Source: Planctomycetota bacterium
Lineage (GTDB): Bacteria; Planctomycetota; Phycisphaerae; UBA1845; CAIVHJ01
DNA: 34,703 nucleotides
Direction: 5' to 3'
NCBI GenBank assembly: GCA_022573485.1
Contig: JACZTW010000003.1
Location: forward strand, 1-34,703
The notes under the pieces: model-generated
The model's database searches: none
What the model saw: the letters and a program-made list of their open reading frames with translations, nothing else
What the model was told of the DNA's origin: nothing
Part shown: positions 25,176-33,467 of the stretch, in pieces
Layout of the letters: every line of letters begins with the position of its first letter
Position numbering within the stretch: the first letter of the stretch is position 1
Program-made: the position numbers and the translations under genes

Positions 25176-26266
25176 CTCAGGTTCGCTCCGCGCTCCAGCT
25201 CACTAACCTCGCGATACACTCTCGCAGTCTCCCTGGCCATCTCGCTAAGTGAGTGCTTGTTCTTGCAGTGCTCCAAGGCCCGGCTGGCCAGCAGGCGGGC
25301 GGCGGCGCGGTCCCTGAGCAGTTGGCGAATGGCCCCGGCCAGTGCTTCGGATGAAGGGTCCGGGCGAACCAGGACGGTGCGGTTGTCGATCACGAAGTCT
25401 GAATTGGGCATGGCTCCGGTCACGGCGGCCATACCTGCTGCCAAGGCATGCAGCAGCCGAACATCAACGCGGTCGACGTCACCCGGGACGACGAAAATAT
25501 CGGCGGCCCGCATGGCGGCGGACCAATTCGTAAGCGGCAAGCCGATGGTGACGTGCTTGATCAAGTTCTCCTTCTCGACTAACTTTCGCAAACGTGATTC
25601 CATGCGCCCCGTGGCGACTAGAAACAGCATCAGATCGTGCTTCTCGGTGATGAGGATCTTGGTCGCTCGAATGAGCCGATCGACACCCGTCGAAGACTCG
25701 AATGCCGACATGCACAGCATCGTGGGGATGCGGTCCTCGTGATCGAAGCAGGTCGGCGCCGACGCCGGCAGCAGACCGGGCCTGACCAGCACAATGTCCT
25801 CCGCATCCAGCAAGTGACGCTCGCAGGCCGCCTCGAGCAGCGGCTTGCTCGCAGCGATGAGCTTCTTCATGCGACCGAAGACGCCCGAATCTTTGGGGTG
25901 CAGGTCTTCGGAGCCTAACAAGTGCCCAACCAGTGGTCGTCCAGTCTCCAATGCCAATTCATCAGCCAATCCGAACGATCGGCTCGTGATGGCATGGATC
26001 ACCGTCGGCGGCTGGCGTTTCAATTCGCTGAGGATCTGCTGGACAGTCCGATCGCGCATAGGCCAGCGCAATCGCGGATGCTCGATCACCCGCACCGGGC
26101 CCAGCGACAGTCGCCGCGCCGCGGTGGCCGGCGTGATGAGAATGACCTCGCTGACGAAATCAAGCAAGCCGACCGACAGATGCTCGATGACGGGGCCCAG
26201 GCGATCGAAGGTCCGCTGATCGATCACCAGGGCAGCCCTAAATGCTCCGGCATCTTCATTCGTCAT
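25169..26266 (-). CDS. Glycosyltransferase, GT4-like
   Basis: A 365-residue protein with a two-domain GT-B layout. The C-terminal half has the family order: a strand with 'TMLCMSAFESSTGVDRLIRA', 'LFLVATGRMESRLRKLV', 'HVTIGLPLTNWSAAMRAADIFVVPG' and 'LLHALAAGMAAVTG'. In active GT4 enzymes the last block holds E-x7-E; here these positions are Asp and His (D-x7-H), so donor binding may differ or activity may be lost. The ATG at 26266 has AGGA about five bases upstream. It follows polA after 15 bases and converges with the O-antigen ligase-like gene, overlapping its end by seven bases. Sugar and acceptor are unknown. Confidence 0.8.
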   Translation of the reverse strand: MTNEDAGAFRAALVIDQRTFDRLGPVIEHLSVGLLDFVSEVILITPATAARRLSLGPVRVIEHPRLRWPMRDRTVQQILSELKRQPPTVIHAITSRSFGLADELALETGRPLVGHLLGSEDLHPKDSGVFGRMKKLIAASKPLLEAACERHLLDAEDIVLVRPGLLPASAPTCFDHEDRIPTMLCMSAFESSTGVDRLIRATKILITEKHDLMLFLVATGRMESRLRKLVEKENLIKHVTIGLPLTNWSAAMRAADIFVVPGDVDRVDVRLLHALAAGMAAVTGAMPNSDFVIDNRTVLVRPDPSSEALAGAIRQLLRDRAAARLLASRALEHCKNKHSLSEMARETARVYREVSELERGANLSH

Positions 26267-26281
26267 CTTTTCCTCGCTCGT

Positions 26282-29014
26282 TCAATGCGACTTGCCTTCC
26301 AGCCAGTTCCGACCCCAACACGTATCCACGGCCAGAGGCACCTTCAGCGGCAGGGCGCTGCACATTTGCTCCCGTATCTTCTCGGCTTCACACGCTGCGC
26401 TGTCCTCATGCACCTCGAACACGAGTTCGTCGTGTACTTGAATGAGCATTCGAGGTCCGGCGGGATTCTCCTTGATTCGATCATGCACGTCGATCATGGC
26501 CTTCTTGATGAGATCGGCGGCGGAACCTTGCAACACCGTGTTGACCGCCAGGCGCTCTCCCAGCATTCTCTGCTGTCGGTTGCGTGATTGCAATTCCGGC
26601 ACGGGCCGGCGGCGGCCAAGGATCGTCGTGGCATATCCCGTCTGTTTGGCCTTTTCGACGCACTCGTCGATGAACAATCGAATACCGGGGTAGCGCATGA
26701 AGTACATGTCGATGAAATTCTGGGCCTCCGGCACGGACATGCCCGTGGTGCGGGACAGGCCGAAGGCCGACTGCCCGTAAATGATGCCGAAGTTGACTGC
26801 CTTGGCCCGACTTCTTTGATCGGCCGTGACTTCTGCCGCATCAACTCCGAAGACCTGCGCTGCCACAAACCGGTGGATGTCTTCATTGCGCTCAAACGCG
26901 GAAACCAATGCGGCGTCCTGACAATAATGCGCCAGCAAACGCAATTCGACCTGCGAGTAATCCGCCGTCAGCAGCACATGATCCGGCTTGCCGGCGACGA
27001 AAGCTTTGCGGATCTGCCGGCCCAGAGCGGTCCGAATCGGGATATTTTGCAGGTTAGGGTCGTTGGATGCCAGCCGGCCCGTGACCGCACCGATCATGTT
27101 GTAACTGGCGTGTACTCTTCCGGTCTTCGCGCAGACCATCCTGGGCAATGTGTCGACATATGTGCTCTTCAACTTGGTCAACTCGCGGTAATGCAACACT
27201 AACTCCGGCAGCGGATGGTCCGTCTCCGACGCCAGCGTGCCCAGGGAATCCGCGTCCGTGCTCCGGCCGGTCTTGGTCTTTCTAACCACGCGGAGCCCCT
27301 GTTCATCAAAGAGCACTTCCGCCAGTTGCTTCGTGGAATCGATATTGAAGTTGCGGCCGGCCTCTGCGTAAATCTGCGCGGTGACTTCAACACGCTGGCG
27401 CTCGAGGTCCTTTCCCATTTCAACCAGCAATGGAACGTCCAGGGCGACTCCGTTGCGCTCCATTTGTGCGAGAACCTGCACCAGACGCATCTCGGTTTCC
27501 GCAAACAGCGGCAAGAACGATGATTCATCGAGCTGGGGTCGCAGGGTTTCATAAAACCGCCACGTGAAATCCGCATCCTCCGCCGCATATTCACAAACAC
27601 GCGTAATATCGACGTTGTCGATGGTAATTTGCTTCTTGCCCTTACCGATCAAATCGGAAATCGGAATCATGGTATGGTCGTACAATTCCCGAGCCAGCCA
27701 GTCCATGGAGTGCGATCGACGCAGCGGATCGAGCAGGAAACTGGCCACCATCGAATCAAACAACTCGCCCACGACGGCGATTCCCGCCTCCGCCAGCACG
27801 ATTAAATCGTATTTGATATTTTGGCCACACTTGGCAACTGTCGCGTCTTCAAACATCGGCCGCAGCGCGCGAACAACATCATCCTGAGGCAAAGTGTCAC
27901 CGCCAACGCCACGTACCGGGACATAAAACGCTCTGCCCGCCTCCCAGCTAATCGAGATGCCGACGAGATTCGCAGCGACTGGATTGAGGCTGGTCGTCTC
28001 GGTGTCGAAAGCGAAGATCTTTTGCCGCCGCAGTTGCCCAACGAGCGCTGCCAACTTCTCGGGAGTGTCAACCAGTACGTATTCGGTATCAGCGGACGAT
28101 GCGATCGGAGCGACGCTGCGTTCGGGCGGCGTTTCACGTGTCGTGCCCCCGCGATCGACGATCAAGTCGAGCTGTTCCAAAAGGCGTGTGAAGCCCAGCT
28201 CCCTGAAGACGGGCTCCAGCTCCGCAAAATTCAGCGCCGTAACCCTGGCCTGTTCGAGGTCGAATTCCACCGGCAGATCGGCCCGCAAGGTCACGAGTTT
28301 GCGGGTGGTCGCCAAATGCGGCGCGTAGGCTTTGACTTTCTCGCTCATCTTCGGCGTCAATTCGTCGGCATGTTCGATGACAGCCTCCGCGGTGCCGTAC
28401 TTGGCAATGAGCTTTGCTGCCGTCTTGATTCCGACGCCGACGATGCCCGGAATGTCATCGACGTTATCACCCATGAGGCTCTGAATCTCGATGGCCTTGT
28501 CGGGCAGATAGCCTTTGGAGGCTTCAAGGGCGGCCGCGTCGATTACGGCGTCTTTGGCAGGATCGTAGAGCTTCACTCGTTCGCTGATGAGCTGCTCAAA
28601 ATCTTTGTCTTTGCTGACCAGAAACGTCTCAATACTTTGCTTCTCGAAACGCCGCGCCAGGGTCGCCAGTATGTCATCGGCTTCATAGTTCGCGACGGAC
28701 AATACAGGCATGCCGATCGCTTTTAGTGACGCGACGATGCGCTCGATCTGGGGCGGCAAATCATCCGGCGGCGGCTCGCGTGTCGCTTTGTATTCCGGGT
28801 AGATCTCACGCCGCGATTTCGCCGAATCGATTGAATCAACGGCCATTGCAAAATAAGTCGGTTTTCGGTCTTTGAGCAGGTTGAAGAACATGGAAAAGAA
28901 GACGTAGGTGGCCCGCGTCGGTTCGCCGGAGGGGCTCGTCAAATCGCGAAATGGGGCATAGTAGGCGCGATAAATCTGTGCATGGCCGTCAAGAAGGTAC
29001 AGCGACTCGGGCAT
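26282..29014 (-). CDS. polA: DNA polymerase I
   Basis: A 910-residue repair and replication polymerase with all three domains. The 5' nuclease (residues about 1-290) begins ESLYLLDGHAQIYRAYYAPF and has VANYEADDILA and GDNVDDIPG. The 3'-5' exonuclease looks active, with Exo I FDTETTSLNP, Exo II QNIKYD and Exo III YAAEDADFTW. The polymerase domain shows motif A ADYSQVELRLLAHY, motif B RSRAKAVNFGIIYGQ and motif C QVHDELVFEV. ATG at 29014 matches the family start although the frame extends to 29119 without homology and no strong Shine-Dalgarno is seen. It shares a 103-base divergent control region with the STAS gene, and the glycosyltransferase gene follows closely. Confidence 0.97.
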   Translation of the reverse strand: MPESLYLLDGHAQIYRAYYAPFRDLTSPSGEPTRATYVFFSMFFNLLKDRKPTYFAMAVDSIDSAKSRREIYPEYKATREPPPDDLPPQIERIVASLKAIGMPVLSVANYEADDILATLARRFEKQSIETFLVSKDKDFEQLISERVKLYDPAKDAVIDAAALEASKGYLPDKAIEIQSLMGDNVDDIPGIVGVGIKTAAKLIAKYGTAEAVIEHADELTPKMSEKVKAYAPHLATTRKLVTLRADLPVEFDLEQARVTALNFAELEPVFRELGFTRLLEQLDLIVDRGGTTRETPPERSVAPIASSADTEYVLVDTPEKLAALVGQLRRQKIFAFDTETTSLNPVAANLVGISISWEAGRAFYVPVRGVGGDTLPQDDVVRALRPMFEDATVAKCGQNIKYDLIVLAEAGIAVVGELFDSMVASFLLDPLRRSHSMDWLARELYDHTMIPISDLIGKGKKQITIDNVDITRVCEYAAEDADFTWRFYETLRPQLDESSFLPLFAETEMRLVQVLAQMERNGVALDVPLLVEMGKDLERQRVEVTAQIYAEAGRNFNIDSTKQLAEVLFDEQGLRVVRKTKTGRSTDADSLGTLASETDHPLPELVLHYRELTKLKSTYVDTLPRMVCAKTGRVHASYNMIGAVTGRLASNDPNLQNIPIRTALGRQIRKAFVAGKPDHVLLTADYSQVELRLLAHYCQDAALVSAFERNEDIHRFVAAQVFGVDAAEVTADQRSRAKAVNFGIIYGQSAFGLSRTTGMSVPEAQNFIDMYFMRYPGIRLFIDECVEKAKQTGYATTILGRRRPVPELQSRNRQQRMLGERLAVNTVLQGSAADLIKKAMIDVHDRIKENPAGPRMLIQVHDELVFEVHEDSAACEAEKIREQMCSALPLKVPLAVDTCWGRNWLEGKSH

Positions 29015-29117
29015 GAGGGCATCGTACTTCAGATCATTGCAGTGCTCAACTCCCACCGGCCCAGGGCCGATGAGAATGCCGGGCAAGTTGTTCGGAAGCT
29101 CAGTGACGAGGTGCTGC

Positions 29118-29486
29118 ATGTCGGACTTTGAGGAAATGACCTTCGAAACTTTGCCGGAAGCTCTGGTCGTCGGCGTGCAGTCTGAGAAATTGGACTACAT
29201 GGTGCTCGACAAACTGGAGCGCCGCATTACCGCCCAGGCGACAATGGCGGGCAAGTTCAACGTCATACTCGATCTCGGGGAGGTTGAGTTCATTCCCAGC
29301 ATGCTCATGAGCGTGTTGGTCAAGACGCTCAAGAGTCTCGGCGATCAAGGTCGCAAATTCCTTCTCGTCGGCATGAATCGCCACATTCGGGCGTCTTTGA
29401 AATTGACGCGAATCGACGTCTTGTTCGACCTCCACGATTCCGTCAACGCCGCGCGCACGGCTCTGGGTGCGGGAGTATGTCCGTAG
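29118..29486 (+). CDS. STAS-domain protein (anti-sigma factor antagonist-like)
   Basis: A 122-residue single-domain protein. The pattern VILDLGEVEFIPSMLMSVLVKTLKSLGDQGRKFLLVGMNRHIRASLKLTRIDVLFDLHDS is the core of SpoIIAA-type STAS proteins. The normally phosphorylated Ser is present in FIPSM, but the preceding Asp of the usual D-S pair is Pro. Such proteins bind an anti-sigma kinase and are switched by phosphorylation. No kinase or sigma factor gene is adjacent. GAGGT lies five bases before the ATG. It is divergent from polA, a pairing I do not know from elsewhere. Confidence 0.82.
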   Translation: MSDFEEMTFETLPEALVVGVQSEKLDYMVLDKLERRITAQATMAGKFNVILDLGEVEFIPSMLMSVLVKTLKSLGDQGRKFLLVGMNRHIRASLKLTRIDVLFDLHDSVNAARTALGAGVCP

Positions 29487-29582
29487 CCACGCTGGCCAAT
29501 CCCCACTATTCCAGCCTTCGCTTCCACACGTGGCAGATCCCTCGCACGGGTCGGAAAAGCCGCTAAACACGACCGTATTCCA

Positions 29583-29611
29583 TTGACCCGCATCGGCAGC
29601 GTCGATAGCAT
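29583..29611 (+). promoter_or_regulatory. Possible promoter of the small dockerin-tail gene
   Basis: TTGACC (29583-29588) and TAGCAT (29606-29611) with a 17-base spacer stand 48 bases before the ATG at 29659. The -35 has five and the -10 four of six consensus bases. Confidence 0.4.
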
Positions 29612-29658
29612 GGCAGTAGTATCGATTCTGGGGATGATGCTGGTCGAGGGAAGCAAAC

Positions 29659-30480
29659 ATGAAGCACACCGCCTTGCTTTTGTCGTCGTGTATGGTTTTT
29701 GCGACATCCCCGGCCTCCGCCGATACGTTTATCGAATCCTTTGATGGGGGTTCAAACGAAGGCAGTTGGACATTCGGATCGCCCAACGGAGCTATCGAAC
29801 CGTTCGGGGGCAATCCCTCGTGGTTCTTCCACGACTCATTTCTTGACACCTTCGCGCCCAGACCTCGTACCGCGTTCGGCGCGGCCTCGGAATTCACGGG
29901 CAATTATCGTGAAATGCGTGTCACTTCAGTCGGTATCGACCTCATCCTCTTCGACGTCGATTTCAGCGCCGGCGGTCGCCCGCTGACGGTGATGCTGATC
30001 AGCGATAACTCCACGCCCGGTGATTTCAGCGACGACTGGGCTGCGTACTTGATAGGGCCGGACAACGTGCCCTTGGTGGGCCAGGGTTGGCTCAGTTACG
30101 ACTTCGAGATTCCTTCGCAGTCCGAGACCTTGCCGATCGGCTGGCAGACGGTCATCTTCGGACCGAACTCACCCGTCGATCCGGATTGGAACGATGTAAT
30201 CACGAATGTCGCCCAGTTGCGATACTTCTACGGCGATCCGACCTTCTTCTTCATTTTCCAAGGCTGGGACTTGGGCATGGACAATCCGCGCATCATCACG
30301 ACTGCCGAGCCCTGTCCGGCGGACTTCGACGGGAACGGCACGGTAGAGGCATTTGATCTGGCGATGCTTCTGGGGAACTGGGGCGCCTGCGCGGGTTGCC
30401 CAGCCGACCTGAACGGCGACGGCACCATCGGCGCCGCCGATCTGGCAGAGCTGCTGGGCAGTTGGGGGCCCTGCCCCTGA
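29659..30480 (+). CDS. Secreted protein with C-terminal dockerin-like calcium loops
   Basis: A 273-residue product with a signal peptide (residues 1-21, ending PASA). The middle part, about 25-215, is beta-rich and resembles planctomycete exoproteins with an unassigned jelly-roll-like fold (TFIESFDGGSNEGSWTFG is a common opening). The tail has two calcium loops, DFDGNGTVEAFDLAMLLGNWG and DLNGDGTIGAADLAELLGSWG, each D-x-D/N-x-N/D-G followed by a helix and LLGxWG. The same module occurs in the giant protein at about 7895-8060. In Planctomycetota such tails occur on many secreted proteins and are not linked to a known cellulosome. GAGGGA lies upstream of the ATG. Confidence 0.85.
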   Translation: MKHTALLLSSCMVFATSPASADTFIESFDGGSNEGSWTFGSPNGAIEPFGGNPSWFFHDSFLDTFAPRPRTAFGAASEFTGNYREMRVTSVGIDLILFDVDFSAGGRPLTVMLISDNSTPGDFSDDWAAYLIGPDNVPLVGQGWLSYDFEIPSQSETLPIGWQTVIFGPNSPVDPDWNDVITNVAQLRYFYGDPTFFFIFQGWDLGMDNPRIITTAEPCPADFDGNGTVEAFDLAMLLGNWGACAGCPADLNGDGTIGAADLAELLGSWGPCP

Positions 30481-30636
30481 GAAACTTCTAAACAATCTCG
30501 ACAACGAAGATGTGGTCCCGGCGCCCCTTGTTGCCGACGTACCGCTGTCTGCTTTTCCGCCCGGCGAGAGGGGGCACCGCGAGGCCGGCACCCGCTCTAA
30601 CATCATGCGTTGCTCGGAAATACGGAGTATCGGCGC

Positions 30637-30665
30637 TTGACAAACGCCGGCCGGATGCCGAGAAT
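30637..30665 (+). promoter_or_regulatory. Possible promoter of the coiled-coil protein gene
   Basis: TTGACA (30637-30642) is a perfect -35 box, followed after 17 bases by GAGAAT (30660-30665), a -10 with four of six consensus bases. It precedes the start codon at 30751 by about 80 bases. Confidence 0.45.
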
Positions 30666-30750
30666 CGAATAGTGTGTCAGTGTGCGTCCGCCTACCCCGG
30701 ACAGCGCGCATCATCCTTTGTTGACAATTGGCTGAATGGGAGGCCCGTGA

Positions 30751-32163
30751 ATGGCAGGCAGACCCCCGGCAGCGAGTCCGACTGGTCTTCTCGTGGGCAT
30801 GTGTGTATCGGTCGGCATCGCCTTGATCGCACTCGTGCTCTTGGTCGTATTGTGGACCAACCAGGAAGAGCTCAAGGCCGCCGCAGACAAGGCAAACAGT
30901 GATGCGCAGCGCCTCATGACGCCCGGCGAGAGACAGGGCGCCTGGGCCGATTGGTTCAATCAGGCGACCGGAGGGAAATCTGTCGCCAAGCTCATGCACG
31001 ACGAAATGGCTGATCTGGGCGAGATCATCTCAGCCGAGTCGGCCACGCCCGCTCCGGGTTTGGCGGCCCGCCTCCACGACAACCAATTGAACGGGTTGTG
31101 GAACATGATGGAGGACGACGAAATCCTGGATGATCCTTCCGCCGTGGTTGAAAGACCGCTCGTCGACGCGCTGACCACGATGTACGACCTGTACAAAGCG
31201 GAACATGAAGCACATCAGCGGGCCAATGAGACGGCCGCCGACCGCCAAGAGCAAATCGACATGCTCATCGAGACGAACGAGAACCTGGGTAAGGAATTCG
31301 AGCAGGAGGTGGGTACGCTCCGGGCCCGGCTTGATGTCATCGATGAGGAATGGAAGAGCTATCGGCAGCAAAAGGAAGATCAATTCGCCGCATTTGAAAA
31401 GTCAACCCAGGATCGCGCGGATGCCAGCTTCGCTGCGGAGCAGGAACTACGCGGCCAAATCACTGGACTCTCTCAGGAGCTGAGCAAGAAGGCGGACCGC
31501 GCCCGGGAACTGCAACACAAACTCCGCGAGTTTCAAATCCTGCCGCAGAGCTTGATGGCCGCACGCCAGACGGACGGCAAGGTGCTGATGGCCAAGCCCG
31601 GTGAAGACACCGTGTTCATCAACCTGGGCGCCCGTGATCGCCTGGTGCTCGGCATTCGATTCGCGGTCTACCCGCCCGACACGGGCATTCCCAGCTCCGG
31701 CCAGGCGAAGGCCACCATCGAGGTGATCGATATCGACGAAAACGTCTCGACATGCCGTATTTTGCGGGACAATGCACTGTTCCCCATCCTCGAAGGCGAC
31801 CTCATAGCCAATCCGGTCTACGACCGAGGACGCAGCTTGACGTTTTATGTGCTCGGCAAGTTTGATTTTGACTACGACGGCCGGGACGATCCTAACGGGA
31901 AAGCGACGCTCCAAGCGCTCATCAAAGAAAACGGTGGCCTCATCGCCGACGAACTCAGCGCCCGGATTGACTTCGTGATCGCCGGAGCGCGCCCCGCAGT
32001 GCTGCGCCTTTCCAGTAACCCCAGTCCGGAGAACCAGGCCGTCCACGACGATCAGAGTCGCAAGAAGGACACCTACACCGCAGCCATCAACGACGCCCAG
32101 GCACTGTCGATCCCGATTTTCACGCAGGAAACCTTTCTGCAATTCATGGGCCGAGTGCGTTGA
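30751..32163 (+). CDS. Membrane-anchored coiled-coil protein with BRCT-like C-terminus
   Basis: A 470-residue protein. One transmembrane helix spans about residues 12-35 (GLLVGMCVSVGIALIALVLLVVLW). A long charged helical stretch, about 148-262, is typical of a coiled coil. Residues 285-360 form a small beta domain ('KPGEDTVFINLGARDRLVLGIRFAVYP', Gly-rich turn). Residues about 362-412 (FYVLGKFDFDYDG...LIKENGGLIADELSARIDFVIAG) have the order of a BRCT domain, though no binding residues can be confirmed. The gene has a GGGAGG seven bases before its ATG. It leads into the monophosphatase gene after 27 bases. Function unknown; a structural or scaffold role at the membrane is a guess. Confidence 0.75.
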   Translation: MAGRPPAASPTGLLVGMCVSVGIALIALVLLVVLWTNQEELKAAADKANSDAQRLMTPGERQGAWADWFNQATGGKSVAKLMHDEMADLGEIISAESATPAPGLAARLHDNQLNGLWNMMEDDEILDDPSAVVERPLVDALTTMYDLYKAEHEAHQRANETAADRQEQIDMLIETNENLGKEFEQEVGTLRARLDVIDEEWKSYRQQKEDQFAAFEKSTQDRADASFAAEQELRGQITGLSQELSKKADRARELQHKLREFQILPQSLMAARQTDGKVLMAKPGEDTVFINLGARDRLVLGIRFAVYPPDTGIPSSGQAKATIEVIDIDENVSTCRILRDNALFPILEGDLIANPVYDRGRSLTFYVLGKFDFDYDGRDDPNGKATLQALIKENGGLIADELSARIDFVIAGARPAVLRLSSNPSPENQAVHDDQSRKKDTYTAAINDAQALSIPIFTQETFLQFMGRVR

Positions 32164-32190
32164 GTCTTCACCGCGCTCCGCGGACGCAGT

Positions 32191-33003
32191 ATGGCGCCTG
32201 TTGACCTGCAACACATCCTGACCCGCGCGAAGGCGTGGGCACGCGAAGCAGGGGAGTTGGCCCGCACTCGCCAGGGCTCAGACTTCGCCGCCTCCACAAA
32301 GAGCGATCAATCCCTCGTCACCGAAGTCGATATTCAAATGCAGCAGTTGATTGTCGATCACGCAGCGCGCGAATTCCCGGAGCATGGAATACTGGCCGAG
32401 GAAAGCGCCTCGATTGCTTCGGAAGCAACCGGGCGCGGCAGCGCGGAATACTATTGGGTGATCGATCCGTTGGACGGCACCCGGAATTACGTACACGGGT
32501 TGCCGTTTTATTGTGTCTCCATTGCCCTGATGGATCGCGGTGTGCCGGTCGTCGGCGTAATCCACGATCCCAACTGTGACCGCACCTACACTGCGATCAA
32601 AGGGCGGGGCGCATTCGCCGGTGAGCGGCGGATGCACGTCTCAGCCGCCGACTGGTCGGACGGCCCACTCCTGGGCATCCCCACACCGAGGCGAACGCCT
32701 CTGCCGGCTGCGATTTATCAGGATTGGGCTTCGCGGGGTGTCCTGCGCCACATTGGTTCAACTTGCTTGAATCTGGCCCTGACCGCCTGCGGGGCGCTGG
32801 ATGCCTGTTTCGCTCAGGAAATTAAGCTCTGGGACGTCGCGGCGGGGGCGATATTGGTCACCGAGGCGGGCGGGTGCGTGACGTCGCCGACTGGGCAGAC
32901 CATTTTTCCCGTCGACCCCGAACGGTATGAAGGCGAGAACATCGCATTTCTGGCCGGCGGCCAGCCGCTGCACGATGAGTTGATGGAATCCCTGCGGAGC
33001 TGA
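32191..33003 (+). CDS. Inositol monophosphatase-family enzyme
   Basis: A 270-residue Mg-dependent phosphatase of the IMPase/CysQ/HisN group. The metal ligands are visible: E70-E71 in ILAEES, D92 and D95 in IDPLDGTRNYVHG, and D215 in LWDVAAGAILVTEAGG. Possible substrates are inositol phosphate, histidinol phosphate (HisN) or 3'-phosphoadenosine phosphate (CysQ), which the sequence alone does not decide. Length is standard. It is likely co-transcribed with the coiled-coil protein gene upstream. Confidence 0.92.
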   Translation: MAPVDLQHILTRAKAWAREAGELARTRQGSDFAASTKSDQSLVTEVDIQMQQLIVDHAAREFPEHGILAEESASIASEATGRGSAEYYWVIDPLDGTRNYVHGLPFYCVSIALMDRGVPVVGVIHDPNCDRTYTAIKGRGAFAGERRMHVSAADWSDGPLLGIPTPRRTPLPAAIYQDWASRGVLRHIGSTCLNLALTACGALDACFAQEIKLWDVAAGAILVTEAGGCVTSPTGQTIFPVDPERYEGENIAFLAGGQPLHDELMESLRS

Positions 33004-33055
33004 CTTTGTCCGTTCTTGATCGCGGACCATCCGCCAAGCTCAGTCGGCCCACTGT

Positions 33056-33439
33056 CTAACGTGAAGTTTCTTCCGTATCGCCGGTGATCACGCGCTGAAT
33101 AGACTGACGAACGAACGTCATCTTTGTGTTGTTGGTTTCGTCGACGCGCACCACGATCTCGTCTTCTTTCGTGGTGACCACGGTTCCGACAATGCCCCCG
33201 ATCGTCACGACGCGGTCGTTCTTCTTCAATCCCTGGATCATTTTGGCGAGCTCTTTCTTCTTCCTGCCCTGGCCTCTGAACAGAAAAATGTAAAACACGA
33301 CCATGGCCAGCATCAAGCCAAAGAAAATGTTCGGGAAGCCACCGGCTGACTTGCCTGTGCCGCCTGGCTGAGTAGGAGGGCCGGTGGGAACAGGGGTTTG
33401 GGCCACGAGTTCGATCATCGATTGATTCATGTTTTCCAC
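33056..33439 (-). CDS. yajC: Preprotein translocase subunit YajC
   Basis: A 127-residue member of the SecDF-YajC accessory complex, which aids protein export across the inner membrane. A single transmembrane helix is at NIFFGLMLAMVVFYIFLF, followed by RGQGRKKKELAKMIQGLKKNDRVVTIGGIVGTVV, the family core. The Pro/Thr/Gly-rich N-terminus is longer than in E. coli. The start is a GTG at 33439 with AGGA upstream, or an ATG at 33430. It lies 28 bases after tgt in the same direction, the tgt-yajC order found in many bacteria; secD would be expected to the left but the gene there is the monophosphatase in the opposite direction. Confidence 0.93.
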   Translation of the reverse strand: MENMNQSMIELVAQTPVPTGPPTQPGGTGKSAGGFPNIFFGLMLAMVVFYIFLFRGQGRKKKELAKMIQGLKKNDRVVTIGGIVGTVVTTKEDEIVVRVDETNNTKMTFVRQSIQRVITGDTEETSR

Positions 33440-33467
33440 GTCAAAATCCTATCCATGAGAGTCGCGC

